A stretch of DNA of 15,619 nucleotides from an uncultured Collinsella sp. (lineage in GTDB: Bacteria > Actinomycetota > Coriobacteriia > Coriobacteriales > Coriobacteriaceae), in the NCBI GenBank assembly GCA_902482035.1, contig CABSYW010000043.1:1-15619 (forward strand), given 5' to 3'. Below, piece after piece: positions 1-6,794 of this stretch. The position numbers and the translations under genes were made by a program. Numbering within the stretch: position 1 is the first letter of the stretch; every line of letters starts with the position of its first letter. Under the pieces are notes generated by a model that ran no database searches, was not told the origin of the DNA, and worked only from the letters and a program-made list of their open reading frames with translations.

Positions 1-18
1 CCGTCGATCGACTTGAAG

Positions 19-48
19 AAGGGGGAGGCCTCGCGGCCTCCCCCTTTT
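19..48 (+). terminator. Rho-independent terminator of an upstream gene outside the window
   Basis: A perfect 10-bp stem (GGGGGAGGCC at 21-30 with GGCCTCCCCC at 35-44) closes a TCGC tetraloop and is followed directly by six T. It reads as an intrinsic terminator for a plus-strand gene that ends before the window. In the other orientation the tail is not T-only, so it would serve the minus-strand gene at 115-582 only weakly. Confidence 0.9.
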
Positions 49-114
49 TTGCGTTTACGGGGCGTAAATGACTCAATTACACGAGACGATCTTATCGTTT
101 TTGGTATTGAGCCC

Positions 115-582
115 TTATTTAAAGAAGATAAATCGAATAACAAGGGCAACTGCTATGGCCACAATGATCAAAAGCAGGATTGTCAGTCGATGCTGCTTGC
201 GTCGTTTACTTGATGAAACGAAGATTGATTTTCCCTGTTTTGGCGTTTCGAGATAGCGAGCCGAATGCGTCAAGGTTTGCTTGGGTCGTGGACCTCTTTG
301 TTGATGAGCGGCGGATGCTTTCAGTGGCTCCTCACTAGCTGTGCTGTTTTTAGATAATGGTGCGTCTTTCAGATATACAGGGTCTCCCGAGGCGACGCCC
401 ATATGTTTACGTCCCGTTTGGGCATCCTCGAGCGTTTGATATCGATTTCTCGTCACATATTCGGGCTCCGGATCATTAATGGGCTCTTGCGAGATGTGGG
501 GGCGATGGAACCGTGGCGGCTGCGTAGAAGTATCTTCGCCCTGCGTCGGCATAAACATATTGTTCTGGTTTTGGTCGTCCAT
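115..582 (-). CDS. Hypothetical tail-anchored membrane protein
   Basis: I do not recognise the family. The product is 155 aa. Residues 1-120 are polar and rich in P, Q, T, E and H, with no obvious fold and probably disordered. Next come a basic cluster (KRRKQHR, 126-132) and a single hydrophobic helix at about 133-153, ending RFIFFK. The basic cluster before the helix predicts N-terminus inside, so this looks like a C-terminally anchored protein with a long cytoplasmic tail. The start is supported by AAAGGG just upstream, although the spacing to ATG is short (4 nt), and by TACAAT 40 bp upstream. It is divergent from hsp20. The block is more AT-rich than the genes further right. No signal peptide, enzyme motif or cysteine is visible. 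The ORF is convincing but the function is unknown. Confidence 0.7.
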   Translation of the reverse strand: MDDQNQNNMFMPTQGEDTSTQPPRFHRPHISQEPINDPEPEYVTRNRYQTLEDAQTGRKHMGVASGDPVYLKDAPLSKNSTASEEPLKASAAHQQRGPRPKQTLTHSARYLETPKQGKSIFVSSSKRRKQHRLTILLLIIVAIAVALVIRFIFFK

Positions 583-621
583 GATGCCCTTTAGCTCGTT
601 ACCAACAACGTGTACGCGCTC

Positions 622-627
622 ATTGTA
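622..627 (-). promoter_or_regulatory. Candidate -10 (TACAAT) for the minus-strand hypothetical gene
   Basis: Read on the minus strand, the bases are TACAATG, 40 bp before the start codon of the gene at 115-582. No convincing TTGACA-like box lies 16-18 bp upstream. The call rests on the same hexamer recurring before several other genes in the window. Confidence 0.45.
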
Positions 628-702
628 AGCCCCCTGTTATTTGTAGCTGCGAACATACTTGTTATTTAAGCTCTGGTTCAAAGAACCTTAACCTTATTAA
701 AA

Positions 703-795
703 CCTGAGTCATACACACTTAGATATGCTTATAGTACTGGACTCAAAAAACTTTATAGTCGATGTATATATAAGCACTGTGTGGGCATATATAAG
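703..795 (+). promoter_or_regulatory. hsp20 control region with HAIR-like inverted repeat and AT-rich repeats
   Basis: The 276-bp gap between the divergent genes (583-858) is AT-rich. At 703-723 it has CCTGAGT-N7-ACTTAGA, an imperfect inverted repeat with the layout of the HspR operator HAIR (CTTGAGT-N7-ACTCAAG): the left half matches 6/7, the right 4/7. A separate ACTCAAA half-site follows at 741-747. Possible -10 boxes are TATAGT at 730-735 and 754-759. The 9-mer ATATATAAG occurs at 766-774 and again at 787-795, exactly 21 bp apart. No CIRCE element (TTAGCACTC-N9-GAGTGCTAA) is visible. HspR control is inference. Confidence 0.4.
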
Positions 796-858
796 AGCGT
801 CAAAAGAAGTCCCAGTCACCTAGAAGATGGCTCGGCAGTCCTAAAAGGAGTGGTAAAC

Positions 859-1290
859 ATGGCAAGCATGGTTCCTTATCGTTCGGTTTTTGGCGTTCGT
901 CCTTCTGCTAGCTCGTTGTTCGATCTGTTTGATGATATGACCGACCTTGCAAACAACTCGATTGCTTCCAAGGCGTTCCCCGTTGACGTTGAGGATAAGG
1001 GCGATGGCTATGAGGTCAAGGCTTATCTGACCGGCGTCGCCAAGGACGATATCGATGTCGAGCTTAACGAGGGCCGTCTGTCCATTAGCGTGAATGTCGA
1101 GGAAGACGAGGAGAACGAGGGCAAGAACTTCCTGCAGAAGGAGTTCAGCTCGTACAGCGCGACGCGTGGCGTGTATCTTAAGGACGCTTCGAGCGAGGGC
1201 CTCTCGGCTAAGTACGCTGACGGCATCCTGACCGTTACGGTTCCCAAGATCGTCGAGAAGAAGAACGTTACGAAGATCTCCATCGAATAA
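859..1290 (+). CDS. Small heat-shock protein, Hsp20/alpha-crystallin family
   Basis: This 143-aa protein is an ATP-independent holdase chaperone expected to bind unfolding proteins in the cytoplasm and to form oligomers. The N-terminal arm (about 1-38) contains the SLFDLFDDM stretch usual in bacterial members. The alpha-crystallin domain runs from about 40 to 132, with the conserved A-x-x-x-D-G-I-L-T-V-T-V-P-K stretch near 118-130. The C-terminal I-x-I anchor is present as ISI at 140-142. An acidic run (EEDEENEG) at 81-88 lies in the loop region. I chose the start at 859 rather than the upstream in-frame start at 781 because AAAGGAG at 844-850 sits 8 nt before this ATG and the domain begins normally from here. 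It is a single gene ending in a terminator shared with the convergent metallo-hydrolase gene. Confidence 0.95.
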   Translation: MASMVPYRSVFGVRPSASSLFDLFDDMTDLANNSIASKAFPVDVEDKGDGYEVKAYLTGVAKDDIDVELNEGRLSISVNVEEDEENEGKNFLQKEFSSYSATRGVYLKDASSEGLSAKYADGILTVTVPKIVEKKNVTKISIE

Positions 1291-1323
1291 CTTCGTTGGT
1301 GTTCTTCGCTATTATAAGACAAC

Positions 1324-1362
1324 AAAAGGGGCTGGGAAGCGATTCCCGGCCCCTTTTGCTGT
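1324..1362. terminator. Bidirectional terminator between hsp20 and the YycJ-like gene
   Basis: AAAAGGGGCTGGGAA at 1324-1338 pairs with TTCCCGGCCCCTTTT at 1343-1357 (15 bp with one T-G wobble) around a GCGA loop. The A-run and T-run on the two sides give a U-tract in both directions, so it can end hsp20 from the left and the minus-strand gene ending at 1373 from the right. Confidence 0.92.
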
Positions 1363-1372
1363 TTAGGACAGT

Positions 1373-2182
1373 CTATTGAATGGTTGCTGGCCGATACTGG
1401 CTTGCGGGGCGTATCGAGAGTTTTCGCGATCCTTGGAGAAGGGTGGCGGAGCTGCCGAGCTCGTCATCCAGGGTTGCGGCTAGAGCTTTGGCATAGCTTT
1501 TGACGGTAAGGCTCGGACGATTGTTGTCTTGGCTGATATGCATGGCAATGAGCTGTTCGGTGCGATCGGTAACAAGTTCGCGCGCGGCTTCGGCGGCTTG
1601 GCCATTGGAGAGGTGTCCCCTTGCAGACAGGATGCGCTCCTGAAGAAAGCGGGGATATTCTCCCTCGCGCAGCATGGTCACATCGTGGTTGCTTTCGAGT
1701 GCGAGGACTCGACAATCTTTGAGGGCGTTCATGGCTTGGCTCGATAGCTCTCCGGTGTCGGTGGCAAAGCCGATGGAATCATCGAGGGTGTCGAATCGAT
1801 AACCGACTGGATTGATGACATCGTGTGATGTTGAGTAGGTTTGCACGTGGATGCCGGCAATGGATAGGGTGTCACCGGGATCGAATTCCTCGACAGGCAG
1901 ATGCGAAAGATTTTCTTTGCTCGAAAGAGTCCCCCTGCTGGCAAAGAGGGGGCCGTGCCAGTGCTTGCACCAGACATCGAGGCCCTTGATGTGATCGCTA
2001 TGCTCATGAGTAATGAGAAGAGCCGAGACGTTGTCTGTCGAGAGCCCCAGTTCTGCCATGCGCTTTAATGTCTCGCGGCGAGACAGTCCGTCATCGACCA
2101 TAATGAGCCCCTGCGGGCCCTCGATGAGTGCGCAGTTGCCTTTAGAGCCACTGCCGAGGATATGAAGGTGCAGACGAGACAT
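1373..2182 (-). CDS. Metallo-beta-lactamase-fold hydrolase, YycJ/WalJ type
   Basis: The 269-aa protein starts with the family's typical HILGSGSKGNC segment (8-17) and has the dinuclear metal signature THEHSDH at 58-64. Further likely metal ligands are H120 (TSHD), D142 (ATDTG) and H215 (AMHIS). A GHLSN stretch lies at 189-193. These fit the YycJ (WalJ) group, a putative nuclease or hydrolase implicated in linking cell-wall homeostasis and DNA replication; the substrate is not settled. Here no walRK-type genes are adjacent, so the pathway is not supported by context. The ORF is open up to 2263, but that extension would run into tilS and does not resemble the family, so ATG at 2182 is preferred; its Shine-Dalgarno is weak (GGAA). 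It is divergent from tilS across 48 bp and convergent with hsp20. Confidence 0.88.
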   Translation of the reverse strand: MSRLHLHILGSGSKGNCALIEGPQGLIMVDDGLSRRETLKRMAELGLSTDNVSALLITHEHSDHIKGLDVWCKHWHGPLFASRGTLSSKENLSHLPVEEFDPGDTLSIAGIHVQTYSTSHDVINPVGYRFDTLDDSIGFATDTGELSSQAMNALKDCRVLALESNHDVTMLREGEYPRFLQERILSARGHLSNGQAAEAARELVTDRTEQLIAMHISQDNNRPSLTVKSYAKALAATLDDELGSSATLLQGSRKLSIRPASQYRPATIQ

Positions 2183-2196
2183 AAGATTCCAAAGGA

Positions 2197-2202
2197 TACA
2201 AT
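2197..2202 (+). promoter_or_regulatory. Candidate -10 (TACAAT) for tilS
   Basis: TACAATG lies 29 bp upstream of the tilS start in the 48-bp divergent gap. The 16-18 bp upstream positions hold no good -35 box. The predicted leader would be only about 20 nt. Confidence 0.45.
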
Positions 2203-2230
2203 GGGTGCGGACGAATAGAGGAGGAAGCAA

Positions 2231-3769
2231 ATGCCTACGGTATCTCAGCATTATGGACACCATGCCGTGCCTGGGGCAGTCGATGAGACCCGGACGAGGC
2301 AGCAGGCTGCTCCTGTCGTGCTCATGGTATCAGGCGGCGCGGACTCGACGGCACTGCTTCTTATGGCGTGCACATCAAAGCTGGATATCCAAGACGGACG
2401 CGGTGTTGCCCCCATTGCTCGCGAGCGCCTGCATGTGCTGCATGTAAACCATCATCTGCGCGGCAAGGCGTCCGATGGTGACGAGGCCTTTGTGCGTGAG
2501 CTCTGCGCGAAATATGGTTTACCGCTGTGCGTGGAGCACGCTTATTTTGATGGGGAGTCGGGCAATATTGAGGCCGCGGCCCGCGAGGTGCGCTATGCCG
2601 CGGCGCGGAGGTATGTTCGCGAGCTCTGCGCCCAGACGGGGGCACCGCGAACGGCGGCTCGTATCTGCACCGCGCACACGTCTTCGGATCGCGCGGAAAC
2701 GTTTTTGATGAACGCGATTAAGGGTTCGGGGCCCGCTGGCCTATCGAGCATTCCTCGCCGGAGGAATATCGTGGTGCGTCCCTTGCTCGACCTAACTCAT
2801 GGCGAGCTCGTGGGCTATCTACAGGTACATGGTCAGCCGTGGCGTGAAGACGAGAGCAATGAGGATATCTCGTATCTGCGAAACTACGTGCGCCATCGAG
2901 TAATGCCAGTGGTGGCGCAGCGCAACGCGAGCGTCTGCAAGACGATTGGCGCCGCCTGCGAGATCTTAGGCGATGAGGACGCGTTTTTGTCTCAGCTGTC
3001 GGCACGGGCGTTTCGAAGCTGTTTGCGCAAAGAGGCAGCGGGCGCGCTGGTGCTCGATGCCAGGCGCCTTGCTGCGGCCGAGATGGTAATCGCGCGGCGC
3101 ATCGTGCGACTGGCGATTAAGCGCATCGATCCGGACGCTCGTCCAGAGATGCGACATGTGGAGCGAGTCCTTTCCTGCGTTGCCGAGGGTGCCGGCTCGG
3201 TCACGCTTCCGGCGGGGATTGACGCACGCATTGAGTTTGGCATGCTGGCGTTTAAGGCGCCGGCGGCTCGCGAGGGCCTGGTCGCGGACTGGGTTACCGT
3301 ACCCGGTCGTTTGCCGTTGGGCGGGGGACGCATGCTGGTCACAGAACCGATGGCTGTTGAGCCGGGATGCGATATCGTGCGCCGCGCCCGTGAGCTTGCG
3401 GCTGCCGGGGAAGTGACAGCTTTGGTAGACGCGGCTGCCCTGGGTTTTGCCGACAGCGATAGTGAGCGGATCCTGGCGGGCTCGCGTGGCGAGATCCCTG
3501 CCGAGGCGCGATTGGCGCGCCTGTGGGTGGACGGTCCCGCGCCGGGAGACGTGATGTGCCCGTTAGGGATGAGTGGCCGAAGCAAGAAAGTATCCGATTT
3601 GCTAGGTGAGGCTCGCATTCCCGTTTCCGAGCGTGCCGGCGTGCCCATGGTGAGGACGGCGCCGGGGGGTGCCGTGGTGTGGGTCGCCGGAGTTCGCGCG
3701 GACGAGCGTTTTAAGTGCACGGCCGCAACGCGCGTGGCATATCTGCTCCGCGTGGTCGATGCGGAATAG
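2231..3769 (+). CDS. tilS: tRNA(Ile)-lysidine synthetase
   Basis: TilS uses ATP and lysine to convert C34 of the CAU-anticodon tRNA-Ile to lysidine, so that the tRNA reads AUA and is charged with isoleucine. The 512-aa product carries the N-type ATP pyrophosphatase loop SGGADST at 34-40, HVNHHLRG at 71-78, EAAAREVRY at 114-122 and GSGPAGL at 165-171. The TilS C-terminal domain (about 443-512) includes RSKKVSDLL. The segment usually written HxxDDQAET reads HTSSDRAET here (149-157), so the first Asp and the Gln are replaced; the rest of the catalytic domain looks intact. Start: AGGAGG at 2219-2224 with a 6-nt gap to ATG. It heads the common tilS-hpt-ftsH cluster, but 147 bp with a candidate promoter separate it from hpt. 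Confidence 0.93.
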   Translation: MPTVSQHYGHHAVPGAVDETRTRQQAAPVVLMVSGGADSTALLLMACTSKLDIQDGRGVAPIARERLHVLHVNHHLRGKASDGDEAFVRELCAKYGLPLCVEHAYFDGESGNIEAAAREVRYAAARRYVRELCAQTGAPRTAARICTAHTSSDRAETFLMNAIKGSGPAGLSSIPRRRNIVVRPLLDLTHGELVGYLQVHGQPWREDESNEDISYLRNYVRHRVMPVVAQRNASVCKTIGAACEILGDEDAFLSQLSARAFRSCLRKEAAGALVLDARRLAAAEMVIARRIVRLAIKRIDPDARPEMRHVERVLSCVAEGAGSVTLPAGIDARIEFGMLAFKAPAAREGLVADWVTVPGRLPLGGGRMLVTEPMAVEPGCDIVRRARELAAAGEVTALVDAAALGFADSDSERILAGSRGEIPAEARLARLWVDGPAPGDVMCPLGMSGRSKKVSDLLGEARIPVSERAGVPMVRTAPGGAVVWVAGVRADERFKCTAATRVAYLLRVVDAE

Positions 3770-3820
3770 CGTCCCACGCCTGCTATTCTGTGCGACGTTG
3801 ACGGTATTCCCGCGCTGATG

Positions 3821-3860
3821 GCGCACGGGCTGGTAAATTTACCCCGTGCGCTGCTAGAAT
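3821..3860 (+). promoter_or_regulatory. Bulged palindrome directly before a -10 box upstream of hpt
   Basis: GCGCACGG (3821-3828) pairs with CCGTGCGC (3844-3851). Between them is a perfect 12-bp palindrome, GGTAAATTTACC (3832-3843), with three unpaired bases (GCT) on the left. No T-tract follows, so it is not a normal terminator. A possible -10 hexamer TAGAAT (3855-3860) begins 3 bp after it, which would place the palindrome over the -35/spacer of an hpt promoter. It could be an operator or a weak transcript-end hairpin for tilS. Confidence 0.4.
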
Positions 3861-3916
3861 GTGTAGTTCGCGTCCATACGGCGGTGTGTGGGCGATAAGC
3901 ACAAGAAAGGGTTGTC

Positions 3917-4465
3917 ATGGCTTCTCAACATCCGGATATCGAGAAGGTTCTGTTCACGCAGGAGGATATCGACGGTATCGTCTCTCGCCTGGGCGAGGAG
4001 ATTACGCGCGACTACGCGGGTAAGGATCTGGTGCTGATTGCGGTCCTGCGCGGCGCCGTGGTCTTTATGGGCGACCTGATGCGTAAGATCGAGCTGCCGA
4101 CCAACATCGATTTCATGGCTGTTTCGAGCTACGGCGACGGTGTGAAGTCCTCGGGTATCGTGCGTATCATTAAGGACCTGGATATCGACATCCGCGGTCG
4201 CGACGTGCTGATCGTCGAGGACATTCTGGACTCGGGCCTGACGCTCAAGTATCTGATGAAGAACCTCGAGAGCCGCAAGCCCGCTTCTCTGGAGGTCGCC
4301 GCCTTCCTGTGGAAGGACGTTGAGGACCGCGTCTCGGCCATCACGCCCAAGTATGTTGGAACCCATTGCCCCGATGCCTTTGTGGTGGGCTACGGCCTCG
4401 ACTATGCCGAGCGCTATCGCAACCTTCCGTATCTGGGCATTTTGAAACCGGAGGTTTATTCGTAA
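3917..4465 (+). CDS. hpt: Hypoxanthine-guanine phosphoribosyltransferase
   Basis: Purine salvage enzyme: joins hypoxanthine or guanine to PRPP to give IMP or GMP in the cytoplasm. At 182 aa it has the normal length. The PRPP-binding loop is clear as VLIVEDILDSGLTL at 97-110, with the LRG loop at 44-46, the flexible-loop SYG at 71-73, and the base-binding C-terminal part FVVGYGLDYAERYRNLPYLG (155-174), typical of bacterial Hpt. GAAAGG at 3905-3910, 6 nt before ATG, fixes the start. It ends one base before the ftsH start codon, so hpt and ftsH are almost certainly co-transcribed. The tilS-hpt-ftsH order is widely conserved in Gram-positive bacteria and supports the call. Confidence 0.96.
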   Translation: MASQHPDIEKVLFTQEDIDGIVSRLGEEITRDYAGKDLVLIAVLRGAVVFMGDLMRKIELPTNIDFMAVSSYGDGVKSSGIVRIIKDLDIDIRGRDVLIVEDILDSGLTLKYLMKNLESRKPASLEVAAFLWKDVEDRVSAITPKYVGTHCPDAFVVGYGLDYAERYRNLPYLGILKPEVYS

Positions 4466-4466
4466 G

Positions 4467-6605
4467 ATGCCCGACGACCGTAACGACAACAATTCCCAGA
4501 CTCCCCGGGACCCAAAGATCCCGGGGATGCCCGGAGGCAAGAAGCCCACGCGTACGGGCTGGCTGTATTTTCTTTTGGCTTGCGCGCTTCTGGGCTATGC
4601 CTTCTTTAATATGGGCTCCGGCTTTGCCAGCTCCAGCAATACCGTTAAGCTCGCGACGAGCGAGATGGTGAGCGCCATCAAGCAGGATCGCGTCGAAGAT
4701 CTGACCTATACGGTTCAAGACGGAAGCGTGACGGGTCATTACTGGAAGACGAAGAAGGACAAGGGCGATACGAGCGAGCTCAAGAGCTTCTCTTCGACCT
4801 ATGTCGGCTCCGATTCGCTTGCCGAGCTCATGGCGGAGCACCCCGATACCAAGTACATCGTTAACACCAACGATCCCGATTTTTGGGGCGACTTGGCGAT
4901 GAGTGTGCTTCCGACGATCGCCCTTATCGCCATCATGTTCTACTTTATGCGCCAGATGATGGGCGCCAACAACAGGAACATGCAGTTTGGCAAGACCAAC
5001 GCCAAGACCAACGAGGCCACACGCCCCAAGGTCAAGTTTGAAGACGTTGCCGGCGTGGACGAGGCAGTCGAGGAGCTCGAGGAGATCCGTGACTTTTTGA
5101 GCGATCCGGATCGCTATCGCAAGCTGGGCGCCAAGATCCCGCGTGGCGTGTTGCTGGTTGGCCCTCCGGGCACCGGTAAAACGCTGCTGGCCAAGGCCGT
5201 TGCCGGCGAGGCGGGCGTGCCGTTCTTTAGCATCTCGGGTTCCGACTTTGTCGAGATGTTCGTAGGTGTCGGCGCCAGCCGTGTGCGTGACCTCTTTAAG
5301 GAGGCCAAGTCCCAGGCCCCGTCGATCATCTTCATCGATGAGATCGATGCCGTGGGACGTCAGCGCGGAGCTGGCTTGGGCGGCGGTCACGACGAGCGCG
5401 AGCAGACGCTCAACCAGCTGCTGGTCGAGATGGACGGTTTTGAGGAGAGCGAGTCGGTCATCCTGATCGCCGCCACCAACCGCCCCGACATTCTGGATCC
5501 GGCGCTGCTGCGTCCCGGCCGTTTTGACCGTCAGGTTACGGTCGACCGTCCGGATGTGAAGGGCCGCGAGCAGATCTTGCGCGTGCATGCCGAGAACAAG
5601 CCGATGGACGAGGACGTTAAGTTTGAGAAGCTCGCCCAGATGACCGTTGGCTTTACTGGTGCCGATTTGGCGAACCTGCTCAACGAGTCTGCGCTGCTGG
5701 CCGCTCGCCGTCATCGTTCCGTGATCTCGATGGACGAGGTCGAGGAGTCGATGGAGCGCGTGATTGCCGGACCGCAACGCAAGGGTCGCGTGATGACCGA
5801 GGCCGAGCGCACCACGATTGCCTACCACGAGAGCGGTCACGCTTTGGTGGGCCACATCCTGGAGCACTCCGATCCGGTCCACAAGATTTCGATCGTCAGC
5901 CGCGGTCAGGCTCTGGGCTACACGCTGCAGCTTCCGCAGGAGGACCACTTCCTCAAGACCAAGAACGAGATGCTTGACGAGCTCGCCGTGTTCTTGGGCG
6001 GTCGCGTTGCCGAGGAGCTCATGTGCGATGATATTACGTCGGGCGCGAGCAACGATCTGGAGCGCGCAACCAAGATGGCGCGCGAGATGGTCACGCGCCT
6101 GGGCATGAGCGAGGAGCTGGGCACGCAAGTGTTTGGCGAGGCGCAACATCAGGTGTTCCTTGGTCGCGATTACGCCGATCACCAGGATTACTCCGAGGAG
6201 ACGGCGCGCCGCATTGATATCGAGGTTCAGCGCATTATGCGTGAGGCCCATCGTCGTGCGGTCGAGATCCTGGACGCCCGTCGCGATCAGCTCGATCTGA
6301 TGGCGAAGGTGCTGCTTGAGCGCGAGACCGTCGAAGGCGACGCCGTGAACGCCCTGCTCGACAACGAGTGGGAGGCCTACCTTGAGCGCGAGGACGATAT
6401 CCTGGCGGCCAAGGAGGAGCGCAATGCCAAGGCGGCCGGCATGCCGACCAAGAAGCGCGCGCCTCGTATGAGCGAGGAGGAGCTGGCGGCTGATGCCGCG
6501 GCCTTTGCGCAGGCGGCCATGCAGGAGGATGCCGAAGCCGCATCCGATGGTGCTGACGATGACCATGCCGTCAATGCCGGTGCCGACACCGACGCCGACA
6601 AATAG
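4467..6605 (+). CDS. ftsH: ATP-dependent zinc metalloprotease FtsH
   Basis: Membrane-anchored AAA+ protease that extracts and degrades misfolded or regulatory membrane and cytosolic proteins as a hexamer. The 712-aa protein has TM1 at about 31-50, an extracytoplasmic domain (about 55-140), and TM2 at about 143-165. In the AAA module, Walker A is GPPGTGKT (232-239), Walker B IIFIDEID (287-294), and the second region of homology is at about 336-355 with the R351-G352... RPGRF arginine finger. The zinc site HESGH lies at 454-458, with D530 in SGASNDLE as the likely third ligand. The acidic, alanine-rich tail (about 665-712) is a common, variable FtsH feature. The start follows the hpt stop by one base; GGAGG at 4450-4454 is 12 nt away, which is long, so translation is probably coupled to hpt. 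A strong terminator follows. Confidence 0.97.
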   Translation: MPDDRNDNNSQTPRDPKIPGMPGGKKPTRTGWLYFLLACALLGYAFFNMGSGFASSSNTVKLATSEMVSAIKQDRVEDLTYTVQDGSVTGHYWKTKKDKGDTSELKSFSSTYVGSDSLAELMAEHPDTKYIVNTNDPDFWGDLAMSVLPTIALIAIMFYFMRQMMGANNRNMQFGKTNAKTNEATRPKVKFEDVAGVDEAVEELEEIRDFLSDPDRYRKLGAKIPRGVLLVGPPGTGKTLLAKAVAGEAGVPFFSISGSDFVEMFVGVGASRVRDLFKEAKSQAPSIIFIDEIDAVGRQRGAGLGGGHDEREQTLNQLLVEMDGFEESESVILIAATNRPDILDPALLRPGRFDRQVTVDRPDVKGREQILRVHAENKPMDEDVKFEKLAQMTVGFTGADLANLLNESALLAARRHRSVISMDEVEESMERVIAGPQRKGRVMTEAERTTIAYHESGHALVGHILEHSDPVHKISIVSRGQALGYTLQLPQEDHFLKTKNEMLDELAVFLGGRVAEELMCDDITSGASNDLERATKMAREMVTRLGMSEELGTQVFGEAQHQVFLGRDYADHQDYSEETARRIDIEVQRIMREAHRRAVEILDARRDQLDLMAKVLLERETVEGDAVNALLDNEWEAYLEREDDILAAKEERNAKAAGMPTKKRAPRMSEEELAADAAAFAQAAMQEDAEAASDGADDDHAVNAGADTDADK

Positions 6606-6615
6606 TCCTTGTAAT

Positions 6616-6655
6616 AAAAGCCTCCGCGGGGAAACTTGTGGAGGCTTTTTCTTTT
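6616..6655 (+). terminator. Rho-independent terminator after ftsH
   Basis: AAAAGCCTCC at 6616-6625 pairs with GGAGGCTTTT at 6640-6649, and the stem can extend inward by a G-T and a C-G pair. The downstream arm runs into TTTTTCTTTT. It lies just after the ftsH stop. Confidence 0.92.
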
Positions 6656-6673
6656 GAGCGATATGGGGCCGTC

Positions 6674-6735
6674 TGTTGATTGGGGACAGACTTAAATGAG
6701 CGTTTTCACGCATTTAAGTCTGTCCCCAATCAACA
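6674..6735. repeat. 62-bp snap-back element with perfect 25-bp inverted arms
   Basis: The arm at 6674-6698 (beginning TGTTGATTGGGGACAGACTT) is repeated as an exact reverse complement at 6711-6735 around a 12-base loop. No T-tract follows and the ftsH terminator is already complete at 6655, so it is not simply a terminator. No target-site duplication is visible. Size and form fit a REP-type palindromic unit; the GGGGACAGACTT core resembles, as I recall, intergenic palindromes linked to REP-associated (Y1-type) transposases in other bacteria. That link is inference. Confidence 0.85.
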
Positions 6736-6764
6736 TTGCTGCGGCGCTTTGCCCGACTAAAGCG

Positions 6765-6770
6765 TACAAT
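6765..6770 (+). promoter_or_regulatory. Candidate -10 (TACAAT) for the aminotransferase gene
   Basis: TACAAT lies 25 bp before the ATG at 6795, giving a short leader. No -35-like hexamer is seen at standard spacing. The snap-back repeat ends 30 bp upstream, so it lies over the region where activators or UP elements would act. Confidence 0.45.
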
Positions 6771-6794
6771 AGCGCCTATGCGAAAGGGGAACAG

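Noticed and set aside
601..858. CIRCE operator (HrcA site) before hsp20
   Set aside because: No TTAGCACTC-N9-GAGTGCTAA match could be found; only the HAIR-like repeat remains as a candidate.
2992..3918. Long minus-strand ORF opposite tilS
   Set aside because: Its protein is low-complexity (S, T, R, A, P rich) as expected from the antisense of a GC-rich gene, and it has no ribosome site or family motif.
4341..6713. 790-codon minus-strand ORF opposite ftsH
   Set aside because: FtsH on the plus strand has every catalytic motif; the antisense frame is open only because of codon bias and has no recognisable domain.
6696..6794. Upstream N-terminal extension of the aminotransferase
   Set aside because: It is encoded by the loop and right arm of the 62-bp inverted repeat and the promoter region; the strong ribosome site before 6795 fits the normal family start.
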